DNA from: DATDOY01 sp035293045
GTDB taxonomy: Bacteria; Actinomycetota; Acidimicrobiia; IMCC26256; JACPCJ01
Direction of reading: 5' to 3'
DNA: 9,335 nucleotides
NCBI GenBank assembly: GCA_035293045.1
Contig: DATDOY010000156.1
Span: 1 to 9,335 of the forward strand
Shown: positions 7,628 to 9,335 of the stretch, in pieces
Position numbering within the stretch: position 1 is the first letter of the stretch
How the letters are laid out: the number at the start of each line of letters is the position of its first letter
Position numbers and translations under genes: made by a program
Notes under the pieces: generated by a model
Told to the model about the DNA's origin: nothing
Seen by the model: the letters and a program-made list of their open reading frames with translations, nothing else
Database searches by the model: none

Positions 7628-8752
7628 CTAGTCGAGGCCCACGCCGAGGGCGGCGCCGAGGCCATATGTTCCCGCGGCGAGCACGCCGCCGATCACCAGC
7701 ATGCGCGCGCCCATCCGCACCGGGGGCCGGCCAGTAAGGACCGAAGTGAGCGCGCCGACGCCGAAGAGTGCGAGGGCCGCAAGCCCTGCGGCGGCCCCGA
7801 GCGCAACCGCACCCGAGCCCACCAGGAATGGCAGCAGGGGCACGAGCGCACCGACGGCAAACGCCAGGAACGACGACACCGCAGCGACACCCGCCGAGCC
7901 GAGCGCACCCGGGTCGAGGCCGAGTTCTTCGCGGGCGAGGGTCTCCAGCGCGGTGTCGGGCTGGGCCATGATCTGGGTCGCGAGGGCGTCGGCCTCCGGC
8001 TCGGGAATGCCCTTGGCTTGATAGATGAGCGAGAGCTCCTCGCGTTCCTCCTCGGGAAACGCGGCCATCTCCTCGGCTTCGACGGCGATCTCGTGCTCGT
8101 ACAGCTCCCGCTGGGAGCGCACCGAGCTCCACTCGCCCGCCGCCATCGATGACGCGCCGCTCAAGAGACCGAGCGCCCCGGCGAGGATCACGAAGTTGTT
8201 GTTGTCGGTGCCGCCGGCCACTCCCATCACCAGCAACAGGTTTGAGATCAGCCCGTCGTTGACGCCGAACACGGTGGCGCGCAGGACCCCGCCGGCCGTG
8301 GCTCGGTGGCGGCCCTCGGCCCGCACGATCTGATCGCCCGCGGTGCCGGCGGGCTGCATCGCCGACAACGCTCGGCCATGGGCCATCTCCGAAGCCGCCA
8401 TCTCCGGCGGGGCCTCGGGGACGCCCCGGTACTTGTCGGCGTCGGCGGCCTCCTGGCGCACGACGATCGGGATCACGCTGTCGGTCCCGAACCGCCGCGC
8501 CATGAAGCCGAGAATCCGGTTGCGAAATGACCGACGCGGCGGCCGGAGATCGGAAATTCCGGCTTCGGCGAGCACCTTCGCCCAGTGGGCCGCGTGGCGC
8601 TCCTCCGCCTCGGCCAAGCGCAGGAAGATCGGCTGCTTGGCGGGGTCGGCGTGTTCGGCGAGCGTGCGGTAGAGCGCGGCTCCCGCCATCTCATCCGACC
8701 ACATCTCGCGGTAGCGTTCAAGGCGGTCGTCGGCCCCGGTGTTCACTCGCAT
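7628..8752 (-). CDS. Rubrerythrin-like di-iron domain fused to VIT1/CCC1 metal transporter (MbfA-like)
   Basis: Predicted inner-membrane iron (or manganese) transporter with its own ferritin-like sensor or oxidase domain. The architecture is that of MbfA, a membrane-bound ferritin that exports iron in alphaproteobacteria; the transport direction here is inferred. It has 374 residues. Residues about 8-135 form the four-helix domain with a complete ligand set: Glu21, Glu50 and His53 (EERH), Glu101, and Glu122 and His125 (EMAH). The VIT1 part begins with LRATVFGVNDGLISNLLLV (157-175), with conserved Asp166 in the first membrane helix. A second helix is at about 187-207. A Glu-rich cytoplasmic metal-binding stretch lies at about 215-240 (HEIAVEAEEMAAFPEEEREEL), and three more helices lie at about 287-312, 314-340 and 348-372. 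The ATG start has no convincing Shine-Dalgarno sequence. The gene converges on ilvA and diverges from the gene at 8851. Confidence 0.92.
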   Translation of the reverse strand: MRVNTGADDRLERYREMWSDEMAGAALYRTLAEHADPAKQPIFLRLAEAEERHAAHWAKVLAEAGISDLRPPRRSFRNRILGFMARRFGTDSVIPIVVRQEAADADKYRGVPEAPPEMAASEMAHGRALSAMQPAGTAGDQIVRAEGRHRATAGGVLRATVFGVNDGLISNLLLVMGVAGGTDNNNFVILAGALGLLSGASSMAAGEWSSVRSQRELYEHEIAVEAEEMAAFPEEEREELSLIYQAKGIPEPEADALATQIMAQPDTALETLAREELGLDPGALGSAGVAAVSSFLAFAVGALVPLLPFLVGSGAVALGAAAGLAALALFGVGALTSVLTGRPPVRMGARMLVIGGVLAAGTYGLGAALGVGLD

Positions 8753-8759
8753 GGCCGCC

Positions 8760-8765
8760 AGGGTA
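8760..8765 (-). promoter_or_regulatory. Possible -10 element for a leaderless ferritin-VIT transcript
   Basis: TACCCT on the minus strand fits TANNNT. It ends seven bases before the ATG at 8752, the distance expected if transcription starts at the start codon itself. The lack of a Shine-Dalgarno sequence fits a leaderless mRNA, which is common in actinobacteria. No recognisable -35 is present, so this is weak. Confidence 0.3.
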
Positions 8766-8767
8766 TT

Positions 8768-8801
8768 GGGCGCGCCAGCGCCCGACGACCGCTCGAAGCG
8801 G
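8768..8801. promoter_or_regulatory. Two adjacent short inverted repeats in a divergent promoter region
   Basis: GGGCGC-GCCA-GCGCCC (8768-8783) and CCGCT-CGA-AGCGG (8789-8801) are perfect 6- and 5-base inverted repeats five bases apart. They lie in the 98-base gap between the divergent ferritin-VIT gene and the gene at 8851. They could be operator half-sites for a metal-responsive regulator, but they match no site I know, and short GC palindromes arise easily at this base composition. Confidence 0.3.
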
Positions 8802-8836
8802 CGACGCCGAGGCGCCGACCCGATCTGAACCCCAGC

Positions 8837-8843
8837 GAAGGAG
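8837..8843 (+). promoter_or_regulatory. Ribosome binding site for the gene starting at 8851
   Basis: GAAGGAG lies seven bases before the GTG at 8851, the best-placed Shine-Dalgarno sequence in the window. It decides that start. Confidence 0.75.
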
Positions 8844-8850
8844 TCCCGCT

Positions 8851-9335
8851 GTGCCCGACCTGACCTCTCCGAGGCTGCGCCGCGACGTCGTCCTCCTGAC
8901 CGTCGGAGCCCTGTTCGGGCTCGCGGTCGGATCCCTGGTGGGGATGGCGCTCGACGACGACGAACAGCCGGCGACGACCGCGTCGGGTGAGGACCCGTCG
9001 GGAGCCAGCGCGGCCGCGGACCCCGGACCCACGATCGACCCGACCGACACCGAGTTCGGGCAGTTGACCGAGGAGGGCCGGCCCGGCGGGGTCAAGATCC
9101 AGTGGATCGCCGAGATCACCGAGGGGGCCAAGACCGGCACCGTCGAATTTGTCGCCGCCCACAAGGAGGGCACGACGGTCGTCGTCGTCGGCGACACGCG
9201 CGTCATCGACGACGGCACCACCATCCGGGTGTGCACGGGACGCTGCGAGAAGGTCGACGCCGCCAAGGCTCGGAGCGCGCTTCCCGAACTCGTGCGCCCG
9301 TTCTGGGACATCATCCGCTCGGTCGAGGAGACGAC
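8851..9335 (+). CDS. Membrane-anchored extracytoplasmic protein of unknown function (3' end outside window)
   Basis: I do not recognise this protein. The frame is open for 161 codons from a GTG start with an excellent ribosome binding site and continues past the window edge. Residues 1-12 are short and basic (RLRRD). A hydrophobic segment follows at about 13-34 (VVLLTVGALFGLAVGSLVGM). There is no lipobox cysteine, so an uncleaved N-terminal anchor or a signal peptide fits. An acidic, Ala/Ser/Pro/Thr-rich linker (about 35-68) leads to a domain with predicted strands (KIQWIAEIT at 82-90, TVVVVGDTRVID at 109-120) and a CTGRC pair (Cys128, Cys132) that could form a disulfide outside the membrane. 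The gene is divergent from the ferritin-VIT gene and shares its upstream region. A role in metal handling would be guesswork. Confidence 0.8.
   Translation, partial: MPDLTSPRLRRDVVLLTVGALFGLAVGSLVGMALDDDEQPATTASGEDPSGASAAADPGPTIDPTDTEFGQLTEEGRPGGVKIQWIAEITEGAKTGTVEFVAAHKEGTTVVVVGDTRVIDDGTTIRVCTGRCEKVDAAKARSALPELVRPFWDIIRSVEET

Noticed and set aside
7530..8132. A minus-strand frame ending in Asn-Gly-Gly-Ser-Ala repeats as a separate gene
   Set aside because: It overlaps the ferritin-VIT gene out of frame, has no domain, and its repeats simply reflect the intergenic 15-base repeat.

Overview
The window is GC-rich throughout, almost fully coding, and reads as chromosomal core sequence of a high-GC actinobacterium. 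The block rplM-rpsI-glmM-glmS-acpS, the frequent GTG starts (six of nine genes) and the sparse Shine-Dalgarno sequences fit Actinobacteria. The flavour of the proteins suggests Acidimicrobiia, but that class assignment is inference. I see no rRNA, tRNA, insertion sequence, phage gene or CRISPR array, and no gene-free stretch longer than about 205 bases.

Left part, minus strand (about 4495 down to 10): one tightly packed operon reads rplM (L13), rpsI (S9), glmM, glmS, acpS. Gaps are 26, 17 and 10 bases, and the last junction is a 4-base GTGA overlap. A candidate promoter lies at 4580-4609. GlmS makes glucosamine-6-phosphate and GlmM converts it to glucosamine-1-phosphate, the entry to UDP-GlcNAc and peptidoglycan. 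AcpS activates acyl carrier protein for lipid synthesis. The operon therefore ties ribosome assembly to envelope precursor supply.

Middle part, plus strand (about 4699 to 7533): a 530-residue alkaline-phosphatase-superfamily protein is followed after 6 bases by an ACT-domain threonine ammonia-lyase (ilvA). The phosphatase is the most interesting item. Its conserved blocks occur in circularly permuted order: the segment that normally ends the fold, with the last metal-binding His, comes first, and the nucleophile and remaining metal ligands follow.

Right part: ilvA converges on a minus-strand gene for a rubrerythrin-like di-iron domain fused to a VIT1/CCC1 metal transporter (MbfA-like). The 94-base convergent gap carries a 15-base tandem repeat of 2.8 copies. 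Upstream of the transporter gene, a divergent plus-strand gene with a strong ribosome binding site starts at 8851 and runs off the window. It encodes a membrane-anchored, probably extracytoplasmic protein with a CxxxC pair that I do not recognise.
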